A DNA stretch of 64,000 nucleotides. Source: Mycobacterium pseudokansasii (lineage in GTDB: Bacteria > Actinomycetota > Actinomycetes > Mycobacteriales > Mycobacteriaceae). The stretch spans positions 3,038,001 to 3,102,000 of the forward strand of contig NZ_UPHU01000001.1 in assembly GCF_900566075.1 (NCBI RefSeq). Reading direction: 5' to 3'. Position numbers and translations under genes: made by a program. Shown here piece after piece: positions 18,341 through 29,172 of the stretch (position 1 is its first letter; every line of letters starts with the position of its first letter). The notes under the pieces were generated by a model, which worked only from the letters and a program-made list of their open reading frames with translations, had not been told where the DNA came from and ran no database searches.

Positions 18341-19834
18341 ATGTCGGCGATTCATCGAGTCCTGGCGGTATCGGTGGCGTCGGCGGCCGCATTGGGACTC
18401 ATCAGTGCGGTGGGCCTGGCGCCGGCAGCAATGGCGGTGCCGTGCAGCGGGGACGCCGCCAACGCCCCGCCGCCGCCGAACGCCATTGTGACCAACCCGG
18501 GGGGCACCACGCTCGGACCGATGACAAGGGGCCCGAGGCCTCGTGGCGCGAATGACCGGGCGCCGTTGCCCAGGTTGGGGCCCCTGTCGAGGTTGCTCAA
18601 TCCGGCGCCGCGGTCCGCGCCGATACAGCAGCAAGCGGCGACTCCGCCACACCAGGCGGCGGTCCCCCCGCCCGCTCCGCCCAACCCGGGTAACCAGCCA
18701 CCCAATGCCACCCAGTTGGCGCCCAATGCGGCACCGCCACCCGCCCCTGCCCCGGCCGCGGTACCGCCGCCCGGGGCACCCGATCCTGGCGCCGCGCTCG
18801 GGGGTGCCACGACGTCGCTTGCCGAGTGGGTAACCGGACCCGACAGCCCCAACAAGACTCTCCAACAATTCGGCATCTCCGGAACCGACCTCGGAATCAT
18901 CTGGGACAACGGCGATCCCGCCAACCACCAGGTGCTCATGGCTTTCGGCGACACCTTCGGCTATTGCGCGGTCAACGAACACCAGTGGCGGTACAACACG
19001 CTGTTCCGTAGTCAGGACCGTGATCTGGGCGACGGAATCCACGTCGCGCCCGGCGACGCGGCCAACCGATACTCCGGCTCACCGGTGCGCCAACCGGGCT
19101 TCTCCAAACAGATCATCAGCAGCATCAAGTGGGCGCCTGACGAGACCGGAATCATTCCGACCTCCGGAATCTCCATCGGAAGAACCCAATACATCAACTT
19201 CATGTCCATCCGGGATTGGGGCCGCGACGGCGAATGGACCACCAACTACTCGGGCATTGCGGTGTCCAAGGACAACGGCCAGAACTGGGGGGTCTATCCC
19301 GGCACCATCCGCGCCTCCGGGCCGGACAGCGGACGAGCCAGGTTTGTGCCCGGCAATGAGAACTTCCAGATGGGGGCATTCGTCAAGTCCAACGACGGCT
19401 ACCTGTACTCGTTCGGCACCCCACCGGGACGCGGCGGCTCGGCGTATGTGGCGCGAGTTCCCCAGCAGTTCGTACCGGACTTGAGCAAATACCAATACTG
19501 GAACGGCGATTCGAATTCCTGGGTACCCGGCAAACCGGACGCGGCGACGCCGGTCATCCCGGGACCGGTGGGCGAAATGTCCGCCCAATACAACACTTAT
19601 CTGAAGCAATATTTGGTTATGTACACCAATGGCATGAACGACGTCGTGGCACGGACCGCGCCGGCTCCTCAGGGGCCGTGGAGCCCGGAGCAAATGCTCG
19701 TGTCGTCCTGGCAGATGCCCGGCGGCATCTACGCGCCGATGATGCACCCGTGGTCGACGGGCAAGGACGTGTACTTCAACCTGTCGCTGTGGTCGGCGTA
19801 CAACGTGATGTTGATGCACACCACGCTGGGATAA
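18341..19834 (+). CDS. secreted proline-rich DUF4185 protein (Rv1754c-like)
   Basis: A 497-residue exported protein. The signal peptide is about residues 1-32 (ALGLISAVGLAPAAMA). A long Pro/Ala/Asn-rich segment (about 40-145) follows, then a domain beginning LAEWVTGPDSPNKTLQQFG with GDTFGYC, YINFMSIRDWG, GIAVSKDNGQNW and a C-terminal YAPMMHPWSTG, the DUF4185 pattern of predicted beta-propeller, glycosidase-like proteins. It starts at ATG 18341, 6 bases after GGAAGG; an upstream GTG at 18320 is less likely. As in M. tuberculosis, where Rv1754c precedes the PPE24 gene, a PPE gene lies immediately downstream in the same orientation. The substrate is unknown. Confidence 0.83.
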   Translation: MSAIHRVLAVSVASAAALGLISAVGLAPAAMAVPCSGDAANAPPPPNAIVTNPGGTTLGPMTRGPRPRGANDRAPLPRLGPLSRLLNPAPRSAPIQQQAATPPHQAAVPPPAPPNPGNQPPNATQLAPNAAPPPAPAPAAVPPPGAPDPGAALGGATTSLAEWVTGPDSPNKTLQQFGISGTDLGIIWDNGDPANHQVLMAFGDTFGYCAVNEHQWRYNTLFRSQDRDLGDGIHVAPGDAANRYSGSPVRQPGFSKQIISSIKWAPDETGIIPTSGISIGRTQYINFMSIRDWGRDGEWTTNYSGIAVSKDNGQNWGVYPGTIRASGPDSGRARFVPGNENFQMGAFVKSNDGYLYSFGTPPGRGGSAYVARVPQQFVPDLSKYQYWNGDSNSWVPGKPDAATPVIPGPVGEMSAQYNTYLKQYLVMYTNGMNDVVARTAPAPQGPWSPEQMLVSSWQMPGGIYAPMMHPWSTGKDVYFNLSLWSAYNVMLMHTTLG

Positions 19835-20313
19835 CCCAGGTTCTCCCCACCCGGAAGGACGTCAACCGGCGGTAGCACCTGGTGGTGGCGTGGCCCGCGA
19901 CGCCGGAGCGGCCATTGCCCATCTTCGGAGTGGATAATTTCCGGGTCTCAATTCCGCCGGAATGTTTTCGATCCAATTCGAAAGTCGTTGCAGCGTAATC
20001 GTTGTCGTCGTCGCCACCGCCGCACAACTGATTCTTTGCCGGTGTCGCGACGGCCGTGACGCGCGGGATTTTTCGGACCGATGATGGGATTTCGGGCAAA
20101 CGCACATACTGCGCGTCGAAGCCAGATATGTTTTTGCTGCCAAGCTATTCGATGACCGGTCGGTGGTCTGGTTCTCGTGGCGGAAGGTGCGCGATGGGAC
20201 GGTGCCACGTGGGTCGCCCGGAGGTCTGCACTGGGCGCGGGCAGCCGGTCAGGGACAGCCGGGACCGTCTTCCCGGTCAGGCGGCCGGCACAAAGCCCGT
20301 CACGTAGGAACGG
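19835..20313. other. 479-bp intergenic region upstream of the large PPE gene
   Basis: No open frame here has recognisable homology. The composition is less GC-rich around 19935-20130 than in the flanking genes, which suits a promoter region for the PPE gene. No clear terminator or operator was found. Confidence 0.4.
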
Positions 20314-23300
20314 ATGGATCCGATGAACTTTTCCGTGTTGCCACCGGAGATCAACTCACTACGGATGTATGCCGGCGCCGGGGCCCAACCGATGTTGGAG
20401 GCGGCGGCGGCCTGGGGCCGTCTGGCCGACGAATTGCAGGCCGCGGCGTCGTCGTTCGCCTCGGTCACAGCGGGACTGGCGCGCGGCGCGTGGCAGGGCC
20501 CGGCCGCTGCGGCGATGGTGGACGCGGCGGCACCCTACGCGAGCTGGTTGGGGGCGGCGGCGGCCGCCGCGGCGGGGACGGCCGGGCAGGCCAGCTCGGT
20601 TGCTGCGGTGTTCGAGGCCGCCCAGGCCGCGATCGTCCACCCGGCTATGGTCGTGGCCAACCGCAACGATCTGGTGGCGTTGGTGATCTCGAACCTGTTC
20701 GGCCAGAACACGCCTGCGATAGCGGCGACCGAGGGCCTGTATGAGGAGATGTGGGCCGCCGATGTGGCCGTGATGTCGGCCTACCACGCCGGTGTCTCGG
20801 CGGCTGCGGCGCAGCTGGCGCCGTTGCAGCAGGCGCTGGCGCTGCCGGCCGCCGTGGACTTCAGCATTTCCATCTTCGGGCTGCAGCTGGTGCAGTCCGG
20901 CACCGCGAACGCCAACTCGACCGTTGGCGGACTGGCAGTCGCCTCCGGGGCCAACAGCACGGCCAACGCCGGCGTGACCGATATCGCTCTTGCCTTCGGT
21001 AGCGGCAGCACCGCCGAGGCCACCGGGGGCGTCTTGAACGTCGCCGGCTCGTTCGGCAGCAACAGCTCAACCAGCGCCACCGGCGGAGTCAACCTCGGCA
21101 CCGGCGCCCTCGCGTTCGGAAACAACAACACGGTCAAAGCCAGCTCCATCGGCACCGTCAATATAGGCACCGTCGCCGCCGCGTTCGGCAGCGACAATAC
21201 GGTCACCGCCATCGCCAACGGTGTGGAAAACAACGCCACCGTGGCGGCGGTGTTCGGCAACAACAACACCGACGTCTCGGCCGTCGTCAACGGTGTGGAA
21301 AACACCGGCATCGTGTCGGCCGTATTCGGCAGCAACAATTCCGGGGTCGCCGCCAACGCGTTCGGCGTGGAGAACAACGCCGTGGTGGCCACCGTCGCCG
21401 GCAGCGGCAACAACACGGTCCTGGCCCAGGCGGGCGGCGCGGGCCTCAATGAGATCGTTCTCGCCAGCGCCTTCGGCAACAACAACTCCGTCGCGGCCAC
21501 CGCGACGGGCGTGGGCGGCAATCTGGGCACCGCCGCCACCGCGTTCGTCGGGGACGGCAACACGGTTGCCGCCAGTGCGACCGGTGCGCACACCCTCACT
21601 GCGGCCACCGCGTTGTTCGGCGACAACAATGTGGTCAAAGCCACCTCGTTCGGTGCGGAGAACATCGGGACGGTGGCCACCGCGGGCGGCAGCGGCAACA
21701 GCGCAGTCAGCGCCGATGCCAATGGCACCGGCAACATCGCCACCGTGGCCACCGCGTTCGGCAACAACAGCCCGAACGTCGCGGCAAGCGCGCTCGGCGT
21801 GGGCAACATCGCCAACGTGGCAACCGCGCTGGGCAACGGCAACTCGGCCACCGCGAAAGCGATCGGCGTGGACAACATCGCCACGGTGGCCACGACGGCC
21901 GGCAACAACAATGCGGTCGGAGCCAGCGGCGTGGGCGTCGGCGGCAATATCGCCAACGTCGCCACCGCATTCGGCAACGACAACAGTCAAGTCAGTGCCG
22001 ACGCCGGCGGGGCCGGCGGCAATATCGCCACCGTCGCGACGTCGTTCGGTAACGGCAACAAGGTAACGGCCAGCGCGTTCGGCGCCGGCAATATCGCCAA
22101 CGTGTCCACCGCGTTGTTCAGCAACGACAACACGATCTCGGCCAGCTCGTTCGGCGTGGAAAATATCGCCACGGTGGCCACCTCGATCGGTGACAACAAC
22201 GGGGTCTCGGCTACCAATTCGCTGGGCGTCGGCGGCAATATCGCCACCGTCGCCACCGCCATCGGTATCGGCCAGGGCAACAATCAGGTTGCCGCCGAAT
22301 CGGGTGCCGGGGGCGGCAATATCGCCTCGGTGGCCACCGTGTTGTTCGGGGGCAACAACTCTGCATCGGCCAGCGGACTGGGTGCCGGCAATATCGCCGA
22401 TGTAGCGACCGTGTTGTTCAGCAGCAACAGCACCTCCCACGCCAGCGCGCTGGGGGTGGAAAACATCGCCACCGTGGCTACCGTCTTCGGTGACGGCAGC
22501 AATGTCTCGGCCTCCGCGCCCGGCATCGGGGGCAACATCGCCACCGTGGCTACCGCTCTCGGCCAGGCCAACACCCAGGTCAACGCCATAGCCGGCCCCG
22601 GCGGCGGCAATATCGCGACCGTCGCCACCGCACTCGGCGACGGCAACAGCGTCACAAACCAGGCCCTTGGTGCGGCCAATATCGCCAGCGTCGCCACCGT
22701 CATCGGGGACAACAACACCGCCGACGTCAATGTGATCGGCGTGGAAAATATCGCCACGGTGGCCACCGCAATTGGTGACAACAACGGAATTGCTGCCGGC
22801 GCGCCGGGGCTTGGCGCCAATATCGCCACCGTCGCCACCGCCCTCGGCAGCGACAACCCTCAGGTCAGTGCCGTGTCCGGCGCCGGAGGCGGCAATATCG
22901 CCTCGGTGGCCACCGTGATCGGCGACAAGAGCTCGGCTTCGGCGAGCGCACTGGGCGCCGGCAACATCGCCACGGTGTCCACCGTGCTGTTCAGTAGCAA
23001 CAACACCTCTTCGGCCAGCGCTCTCGGGGTGGAAAATATCGCCACGGTGGCCACCTCCTACGGTGACAACAACAACGTCTCAGCCAGCACGCCCGGAGTC
23101 GGCGCCAACATCGCGACCTTCGCGACGGCCATCGGCCAGGGCAACACTCAGGTCAGCGCCACGGCCGGCGGGGGTGGCGGCAACATCGCCACCCTGGCCA
23201 GCGCGTTCGGCGACAACAACAAGATGGATGTCAGCTCGATCGGCCTGGGCAACACCGCCAACGTCGCCACCGTCATCGGCAACGGCAATACCGCAAAGGT

Positions 23301-25419
23301 CGACACTTTCGGCGTGGAGAACGACTTCACCATCGCGACCGCAATCGGCGACAACAACGGGGTTGCGGCCAGCGCACCCGGCATCGGCGCCAACATCGCC
23401 ACCATCGCCACCGCGATCGGCGACGGCAACAGCCAGGTCAGCGCCTCGGCCGGCGGCGGTGGCGGCAATGTTGCCACCCTGGCCAGCGCGTTCGGGGACA
23501 ACAACAAGATCGATGTCAGCTCGACCGGCATCGGCAACACCGCCAACGTCGCCACCGTCATCGGCAACGGCAATACCGCAAAGGTCGACACTTTCGGCGC
23601 GGAGAACGACTTCACCATCGCGACCGCAATCGGCGACAACAACGGGGTTGCGGCCAGCGCACCCGGCATCGGCGCCAACATTGCCACCATCGCCACCGCG
23701 ATCGGCGACGGCAACAGCCAGGTCAGCGCCTCGGCCGGGGGAGGCGGCGGTAACATCGCCACCCTGTCCAACGTGATCGGTGACAACAACACTGCCAACG
23801 TCAGTGCCACCGGGCTGGGCAATATCGCCACCATCGCCACCGGTATCGGCAACAACAGCGGGCTGGTTGCCAACTCGTTCGGCCTGGAGAACATCGCGAC
23901 CGTGGCGACCTCGTGGGGCGACGGCAACGGCACGGTAGCCGCCGAGTCCGGCGGCGCCGGCGGCAATATCGCCACCCTGGCCACGGTGTTCGGTAGCGGT
24001 AACACCACCACGGGCGCCAAGGCAGTGGGCATCGGCGGCAACATCGCCACCCTGGGCACCGTGATCGGTGACGGCAACACGACGGTCGCAGCCAGTGCGA
24101 CCGGCTCCGGCAACATCGCCAGCGTTGCCACCGCCATCGGCGACAAGGGCTCCGCCGAAGTCACCGTGTTCGGTCTGGAAAACATCGCCACCTTCGCGAC
24201 CTCGGGCGGCGACAGCAACGGGGTCGCCGCCAGCGCGACCGGCGCGGGCGGCAACATCGCCACCGTCGCCACCGCAATCGGCAACGGCAACACCCAAGTC
24301 AGCGCCGCGGCCGGGGGAATCGGCGCCAACATCGCCACCTTGGCCAATGCGTTCGGCGACAACAACATCGCCACGGCCGCGGCCACCGGCGTGGGCAATA
24401 TCCCCACCGTCGCCACCGTGATCGGCAGCGGCAACGAGATGAAGGTCAGCACCTTCGGCGTGGAGAACATCGCCACCCTGGGCACCGTGATCGGCGACAA
24501 CAACACTGGCGGCGTCACCGAAGCCGGCGGTCTGGTGGGCGGCAACATCGCCACCCTGGCCACCGTGATCGGCAACAACAACACCGCCGCGGTGGCCAGG
24601 GCGGTGGGTATCGGCGGCAATATCGCGACCCTGGGGACGACGATCACCGACGGCAACGCGGTCTCGGCCACCGCCACCGGCGTGGGCAATACCGCTACCG
24701 TCGCCACCGCGTTCATCGGTGGCGGCAACTCGGCCACTGCCTCGGCGTCCGGTGTGGAGAACATCGCCACCTTGGCGACCGCCGCCGGCGGCAACAACGG
24801 GGCCTCGGCCACCGCATCGGGGCTCGGCGGCAATATCGCCACCCTGGGTACCGCGATCGGTGACGGCAACACCAACGTGGCGGCCCAGGCCGGTGGCGTG
24901 GGCGGCAACATCGCCATCGCGGCGACCGCCATCGGCGACCACAATACGGTCGCGGCCAGCGGGGGTGGGGTCAACATCGGCAGCATCGCCACCGCCGTCG
25001 GCGACTCCAACATCAACGTCGCGGCCCGCGGGCAGGGCGCTGCCGATCTCGGCACCGTCGCCACCGTCGTCGGCTTCGGCAACAACGGCGTCGAGGCCGT
25101 CGGCAACGGCCCGGCCAACATCCTCAACGTCGCCACCGTGGTCGGTGACAACAACCACGGAGTCCTCGCCGGTGCCACCGGACTGCTCAACATCGCGGTC
25201 GTCGTGGGAGGTAACAACACCGCGCTGGCCGGCGACGCAGCGGGCAGGTTGGCGGGCGCCAACCTCGCGATCGTCGGCGGCATCGGAGCCGGAGCCAAAG
25301 CCTTCAACGGCTTCCTCAATTTCGCCGTCGCCGTCGCCGACGGCGTCGAGGCGACCGCGGGCCCGGGCAACCTCCACGTCAGCATCCGGCCCTTCATGGA
25401 TATCCTGCCGGGCGCCTGA
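20314..25419 (+). CDS. PPE family protein with ~60-unit NIATVATA repeat tail (PPE24 position)
   Basis: A 1701-residue protein. The N-terminal 180 residues are a PPE domain: [15 protein letters not shown] (PPE at 10-12), the WxG motif in RGAWQGP (W60-G62), and helical Ala-rich sequence. From about 195 to 1650 the protein is a run of roughly 60 imperfect repeats of 23-25 residues with the core [20 protein letters not shown]. The regular Asn/Gly turns and small hydrophobics suggest a beta-solenoid. It is not the classical NxGxGNxG MPTR pentapeptide. The short non-repeat end finishes [14 protein letters not shown] proteins are type VII-secreted, usually with a PE partner, but no PE gene is adjacent. 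Start: AGGA at about 20304. The neighbour DUF4185 gene suggests PPE24 (Rv1753c) orthology. Confidence 0.88.
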   Translation: MDPMNFSVLPPEINSLRMYAGAGAQPMLEAAAAWGRLADELQAAASSFASVTAGLARGAWQGPAAAAMVDAAAPYASWLGAAAAAAAGTAGQASSVAAVFEAAQAAIVHPAMVVANRNDLVALVISNLFGQNTPAIAATEGLYEEMWAADVAVMSAYHAGVSAAAAQLAPLQQALALPAAVDFSISIFGLQLVQSGTANANSTVGGLAVASGANSTANAGVTDIALAFGSGSTAEATGGVLNVAGSFGSNSSTSATGGVNLGTGALAFGNNNTVKASSIGTVNIGTVAAAFGSDNTVTAIANGVENNATVAAVFGNNNTDVSAVVNGVENTGIVSAVFGSNNSGVAANAFGVENNAVVATVAGSGNNTVLAQAGGAGLNEIVLASAFGNNNSVAATATGVGGNLGTAATAFVGDGNTVAASATGAHTLTAATALFGDNNVVKATSFGAENIGTVATAGGSGNSAVSADANGTGNIATVATAFGNNSPNVAASALGVGNIANVATALGNGNSATAKAIGVDNIATVATTAGNNNAVGASGVGVGGNIANVATAFGNDNSQVSADAGGAGGNIATVATSFGNGNKVTASAFGAGNIANVSTALFSNDNTISASSFGVENIATVATSIGDNNGVSATNSLGVGGNIATVATAIGIGQGNNQVAAESGAGGGNIASVATVLFGGNNSASASGLGAGNIADVATVLFSSNSTSHASALGVENIATVATVFGDGSNVSASAPGIGGNIATVATALGQANTQVNAIAGPGGGNIATVATALGDGNSVTNQALGAANIASVATVIGDNNTADVNVIGVENIATVATAIGDNNGIAAGAPGLGANIATVATALGSDNPQVSAVSGAGGGNIASVATVIGDKSSASASALGAGNIATVSTVLFSSNNTSSASALGVENIATVATSYGDNNNVSASTPGVGANIATFATAIGQGNTQVSATAGGGGGNIATLASAFGDNNKMDVSSIGLGNTANVATVIGNGNTAKVDTFGVENDFTIATAIGDNNGVAASAPGIGANIATIATAIGDGNSQVSASAGGGGGNVATLASAFGDNNKIDVSSTGIGNTANVATVIGNGNTAKVDTFGAENDFTIATAIGDNNGVAASAPGIGANIATIATAIGDGNSQVSASAGGGGGNIATLSNVIGDNNTANVSATGLGNIATIATGIGNNSGLVANSFGLENIATVATSWGDGNGTVAAESGGAGGNIATLATVFGSGNTTTGAKAVGIGGNIATLGTVIGDGNTTVAASATGSGNIASVATAIGDKGSAEVTVFGLENIATFATSGGDSNGVAASATGAGGNIATVATAIGNGNTQVSAAAGGIGANIATLANAFGDNNIATAAATGVGNIPTVATVIGSGNEMKVSTFGVENIATLGTVIGDNNTGGVTEAGGLVGGNIATLATVIGNNNTAAVARAVGIGGNIATLGTTITDGNAVSATATGVGNTATVATAFIGGGNSATASASGVENIATLATAAGGNNGASATASGLGGNIATLGTAIGDGNTNVAAQAGGVGGNIAIAATAIGDHNTVAASGGGVNIGSIATAVGDSNINVAARGQGAADLGTVATVVGFGNNGVEAVGNGPANILNVATVVGDNNHGVLAGATGLLNIAVVVGGNNTALAGDAAGRLAGANLAIVGGIGAGAKAFNGFLNFAVAVADGVEATAGPGNLHVSIRPFMDILPGA
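23157..23726 (+). repeat. 285-bp tandem duplication inside the PPE gene
   Basis: Copies at about 23157-23441 and 23442-23726 are nearly identical. Each encodes 95 residues including [20 protein letters not shown] and [17 protein letters not shown], equal to four repeat units. The in-frame length keeps the solenoid register, so this is recent repeat expansion. Confidence 0.85.
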
Positions 25420-25429
25420 ACCGCGCAAT

Positions 25430-25987
25430 CTAGGCCTGGTGGCCCGGTGGCAGGTCGCGAACGTCGCGGAAGGATACCCACTGCTCCAGTTGGTGCGGCG
25501 GGCTGCCGTCCACCGGTTCCAGCAGATACCCGACATGGTCGCCTAGCGGAAACCGATCCAGAATCCTGCCGACGAACCACGTCGCCGCGTCGTCGGGGAT
25601 GGGTGTCCGCGCCGGACCGATATGCCACAAGCAGTGGTCGAACTTGTTGACCGTGTCGCCGCTGCGGCTGCCGAAAAGCTCGACGACATCGAGATGCTCA
25701 CGGTCGAACAGGTGCACCCCCAGATGGGTGGCGCCGGCCGCCACCCGGAACGTGTGGTTCTGCTCGGACAGTCCGACCAGGAAACGAGGGGGATGGATGC
25801 TGGCCTGACTGGCGAAGCCCACCAGGCAGCCGGCCTGAGCGCCGCCGACCGCGGCAGTGACGATAAAAATCGGGTAGTCCAGCAGCGACACCAGCTTGTC
25901 GAACGCTTCCACGTCGGGCCCGACCACCTGCTCAGTCTTCCCGTTCTCACCGAACGGGAATCCCCGGGGGGCGCGTGTGCCGGCCAT
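25430..25987 (-). CDS. flavin reductase-like FMN-binding protein
   Basis: A 185-residue soluble protein of the flavin reductase/DIM6-NTAB type: YPIFIVTAAVGGAQAGCLVG, FASQASIHPPRFLVGLSEQN, HLGVHLF and LLEPVDG with the usual split-barrel flavin-binding spacing. Members either reduce FMN with NAD(P)H or bind flavin for a partner oxygenase. The ATG at 25987 lies 5 bases after the SDR stop, so the two form an operon. The C-terminal sequence ends 10 bases from the convergent PPE gene. Confidence 0.85.
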   Translation of the reverse strand: MAGTRAPRGFPFGENGKTEQVVGPDVEAFDKLVSLLDYPIFIVTAAVGGAQAGCLVGFASQASIHPPRFLVGLSEQNHTFRVAAGATHLGVHLFDREHLDVVELFGSRSGDTVNKFDHCLWHIGPARTPIPDDAATWFVGRILDRFPLGDHVGYLLEPVDGSPPHQLEQWVSFRDVRDLPPGHQA

Positions 25988-25992
25988 TACAG

Positions 25993-26829
25993 CTAGGGGG
26001 CGATGGGGCGATTCGTCCATTCCCGGTCGGGTCGGCGCGCCGAGCGGAACCATCCGCCGGCCGCGCCGGTGCCGCCGTCGGTCGGGATGGTGTGGCCGGT
26101 GACGAACGCCGACAGGTCGGAGGCCAGGAAGAGGATCACCCGCGCCTGGTCTTGCGGGAGACCCATCCGGCCCACCGGAACCCATTGCGGCCATTGGGTT
26201 TTTTCGTCCTCGGACAACCACTGCGAATAGGGCACCTGCAGTGATTCCGTCACGTCGGGCGCGATCGCGTTGACCCGGACCCCGTGGCGTCCGACCTGGA
26301 CGGCAAGGCTGCGGGTGAAGTGGATGACGGCGGCCTTGAAGGCGGCGTACACCGGATCCTCCGGATAACCGCGCAACCCCTCCACGGACGACACGTTGAC
26401 GATCGCTCCGGCACGTCGATCGATCATCGCCGGCAGGAACGCGTGTGTGGCCAGCAGCACGTGGTGCAGGTTCACCCGGTAGAGCTCGTTCCACAGCTCC
26501 GGGTCGGTGTCGACGAAATCGCCGGGGTGACGCAGCCAGTGGCCCACGTTGTTGACCAGCACATCGACTCGGCCGTAGCGGTCGAGCACGGTCCGCGCCA
26601 GCGCGCCGACCTGGCCGGCGTCGCGGACATCGGTGACGACCGCGAAGGCCGGGTCACCGATCTCTTCGACGGTTTGCTCGGCGAGGTCGGGGTCGATGTC
26701 GGCGACGACCACCCGGGCGCCGTGTTCGGCGAACAACCGTGAGGTCGCCGCGCCGATACCGCCGCCGCCACCGGTCACCACCGCCACCCGGTCGTCGAGT
26801 AGCGGGCGGCCGTGCGTGAGGTCGTTCAT
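25993..26829 (-). CDS. short-chain dehydrogenase/reductase
   Basis: A 278-residue classical SDR. The cofactor loop is VVTGGGGGIGAATSRLF near residue 18, with D in VVVADID pointing to NAD(H) preference. NNVGHWLRHP replaces the usual NNAG. The catalytic serine is in VNVSSVEGLRG and the YxxxK pair in VYAAFKAAV. Near the C-terminus it shows HTIPTDGGTGAAGGW. The substrate is unknown. It is the first gene of a two-gene operon with a flavin reductase-like protein, a pairing common in degradation of cyclic alcohols and terpenoids. It starts with ATG at 26829 and is divergent from the NRAMP-like gene. Confidence 0.85.
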   Translation of the reverse strand: MNDLTHGRPLLDDRVAVVTGGGGGIGAATSRLFAEHGARVVVADIDPDLAEQTVEEIGDPAFAVVTDVRDAGQVGALARTVLDRYGRVDVLVNNVGHWLRHPGDFVDTDPELWNELYRVNLHHVLLATHAFLPAMIDRRAGAIVNVSSVEGLRGYPEDPVYAAFKAAVIHFTRSLAVQVGRHGVRVNAIAPDVTESLQVPYSQWLSEDEKTQWPQWVPVGRMGLPQDQARVILFLASDLSAFVTGHTIPTDGGTGAAGGWFRSARRPDREWTNRPIAP

Positions 26830-26980
26830 GCTTAACCATCTTGGGATACCGGCGCGAGTTGTGGTTCATCCGCCTTGGCTGGCAGTCTTTCGAAGGAGTA
26901 CCGGCAGGCCGGTGTTGGCTTCGACAAGAACCCGGTATGGCGCATCACGTTTGCTGTCACATCTAGGGGTCAGTCGAGCC

Positions 26981-28264
26981 GTGACCGGGGTTAGCGGGGC
27001 ATCCGAGGACCGTTCGTCGCCAAGATCGGTGGGCAGCCCCCGACGGCGGCGGTGGGCACTGCTGGCGGTGTGGGGTCCGGGCCTGGTGGTGATGCTGGCC
27101 GACACCGACGCGGGCTCGCTGATCACCGCGGCCCAGTCCGGTGCCCAGTGGGGCTATCGGATGGTGTTGCCGCAACTGATTTTGATGCCGATCCTCTATG
27201 TCGTTCAGGAGATGACCGTGCGCCTGGGCATCGTGACGGGCCGGGGCCACGGTGCATTGATCAGAGAGCGATTCGGCCGCGGTTGGGCATGGCTGTCGGC
27301 GTTCACGCTGTTCGCCTCGGCGATCGGGGCGTTGCTGACCGAATTCGTCGGGGTCGCCGGGGTCGGCGAACTCTTCGGTGTCTCGCGCTGGGTCAGCATC
27401 CCGATCGCTACCACGATGCTGCTGGCGTTGGCGCTGACCGGCAGCTATCGGCGGGTCGAGCGCATCGGCCTGGCGATCGGCGCGGCCGAGCTGGCATTTC
27501 TGGTCGCCATGGTGATGGCCCGTCCGCAGCTGGACGCGCTGCTGGCCGGCTTGTCGTCGATGCCGCTGGGCAATTCGTCCTATCTGCTGCTGGTCGCAGC
27601 CAATGTCGGCGCGGTCATCATGCCCTGGATGATCTTCTATCAACAGGGTGCGGTGGTCGACAAACACCTGTCGGTGGCCACGATCCGGCAGGCCCGTTAC
27701 GACACCGCCACCGGCGCGGTGCTGACCCAACTGATCATGATCGCGGTGGTGCTGACCGTCGCGGCCACCATCGGGACCCATCAGGAGGCGGCTCCCCTGC
27801 AAACCGTCGGGCAGATCGCCGGTGCCCTGACGCCGTATCTGGGCGAATTCGGCGGCACCGTGCTGTTCGGTTTGGGAATGCTCGGCGCGGCCCTGGTCGC
27901 CGCGATCGTCGCTTCGCTGGCCGGTGCCTGGGGGCTGTCGGAAGTCTTCGGGTGGCAGCACACCCTCAACCAGCGGCCCACTCGGGCCACCGCCAAGTTC
28001 TACACCACCTACGCTCTTGCCCACCTCGTCGGTGCGGCACTGGTCCTGGGCAGCGTCGACCTGGTCAACCTGGCGGTCGATGTCGAAGTGATGAACGCCT
28101 TGCTGCTACCCATCGTGCTGGGGCTGCTGCTGGTGCTGGAAGCCCGCGCGCTGCCCGAGCAATGGCGCATGAGTGGGGTACGTAAGTACACCACTCGTAC
28201 GCTGTGCCTGGTTGTCATCGCCTTCGGGCTTTACATGGTTCCGCAAGCCCTCGGCTGGACGTGA
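26981..28264 (+). CDS. NRAMP-family divalent metal transporter, divergent motifs
   Basis: About 427 residues with 11 hydrophobic segments. TM1 carries LADTDAGSLITAAQSGAQWG where classical NRAMPs have DPGN; TM6 carries ANVGAVIMPWMIFYQQGAVV where classical ones have MPHN. The NRAMP fold is clear from order and spacing, but the metal-site residues differ, as in the branch of actinobacterial NRAMP-related transporters. The ion may be Mg2+ or Mn2+, or another one; that is inference. The frame is open from 26633, through the divergent SDR gene. The GTG at 26981, after AGGGG, begins a short basic leader (SPRRRRW) just before TM1 and was chosen. Confidence 0.8.
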   Translation: MTGVSGASEDRSSPRSVGSPRRRRWALLAVWGPGLVVMLADTDAGSLITAAQSGAQWGYRMVLPQLILMPILYVVQEMTVRLGIVTGRGHGALIRERFGRGWAWLSAFTLFASAIGALLTEFVGVAGVGELFGVSRWVSIPIATTMLLALALTGSYRRVERIGLAIGAAELAFLVAMVMARPQLDALLAGLSSMPLGNSSYLLLVAANVGAVIMPWMIFYQQGAVVDKHLSVATIRQARYDTATGAVLTQLIMIAVVLTVAATIGTHQEAAPLQTVGQIAGALTPYLGEFGGTVLFGLGMLGAALVAAIVASLAGAWGLSEVFGWQHTLNQRPTRATAKFYTTYALAHLVGAALVLGSVDLVNLAVDVEVMNALLLPIVLGLLLVLEARALPEQWRMSGVRKYTTRTLCLVVIAFGLYMVPQALGWT

Positions 28265-28279
28265 CGGATCCGGTGCCGG

Positions 28280-29170
28280 TCATCCCGCCGGCACTATGTT
28301 CTGGTTGATGTGGAACACGTTGTGCGGGTCGTATGTCGCCTTGACCTCGCTGAGGCGCCGACAGTTCGGACCGTATGTCGCGCGGACCCGGTCTTGGCCC
28401 TCGTCCATCATGAAGTTGACGTACGCGCCGCCCGCCGAGAACGGGTGCGTGGCGTCCCAGTAGTCCACGGTCCAGCGCTTCAGGGCCGCGGCGTTGGCCG
28501 GGTCGGGGTCGACCCCCGCAATCACCTGGGAGAAGGTGACGTCCCGGTACGCCCAGGCGGTGTCGGTTTGGCCGACCCGGTGCACCGCGCCGTCGACCGG
28601 GTAGAGGTGCATGGTGGAGTGCATGGTCGGCAGCTCCTCGGTGAACCGGGCGTGGGCCTGCACGGCACCGTCGGCGATGGTCCGGAAGAAGTCGCCACGC
28701 CAATACCATTGCAGCCCTTTGGGATACAGGGCGTCGAAGGTGGACTGCAGCGCGGGATAGGGTGCCGCGCCGAGACCGTCGAAGGCCGGCTCCATCTGGC
28801 GCACCGGGGCGAACACCTCCTCGGCTGCGGCCGGGTCGCCGGTGTAGCACCACACCACCGCATACGCCTTGTGCAGGTGGAAAGCCTCGGAGAACGGCGC
28901 CACCGGCGGGACGGTCATGGCTGCGAAGAACCCGTAGAGATCTTCGTCCTGGGCGGGCAGGAAGTCCCGGTACCAGCTCAGGATGTCGGCGGTGGCCGAT
29001 GCCGGCCACGCGGTGGGACCGCAGATCACGGTGGGTACCGGATGCAACCGGAAGGTAAACGACGTGGCCACCCCGAAGTTTCCGCCGCCGCCGCGCAATG
29101 CCCAGAACAGGTCGGGGTGCTGGGATTCCGAGGCCGTCATCGTCCGCCCGTCAGCGAGCACCAGCTCAGC
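28280..29170 (-). pseudogene. FAD-linked oxidase (BBE type), N-terminal FAD domain deleted
   Basis: Beginning at a GTG at 29182, the frame enters homology at AELVLADGRTMTASES, then LFWALRGGGGNFGVATSF, typical of the second half of the FAD-binding domain in berberine-bridge-type oxidases, and ends with the BBE motif NVFHINQNIVP. It has 300 residues against about 460 for the family. The missing N-terminus includes the segment with the FAD-linking His/Cys. At 29165-29176 the sequence joins an oppositely oriented truncated LuxR gene, so a deletion removed both 5' ends. It is unlikely to bind FAD. Confidence 0.85.
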
Positions 29171-29172
29171 CT

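Noticed and set aside
21000..25300. CRISPR-like or satellite array in the PPE gene
   Set aside because: The periodicity is that of codons in an imperfect protein repeat; there are no constant repeats with unique spacers.
23080..25628. Very long reverse-strand open frames (818 and 826 codons) opposite the PPE gene
   Set aside because: They are antisense images of the PPE repeats: [11 protein letters not shown] codons read backwards give repeated VATVAMLP- or GDGGDV-type sequence. No start signal or domain.
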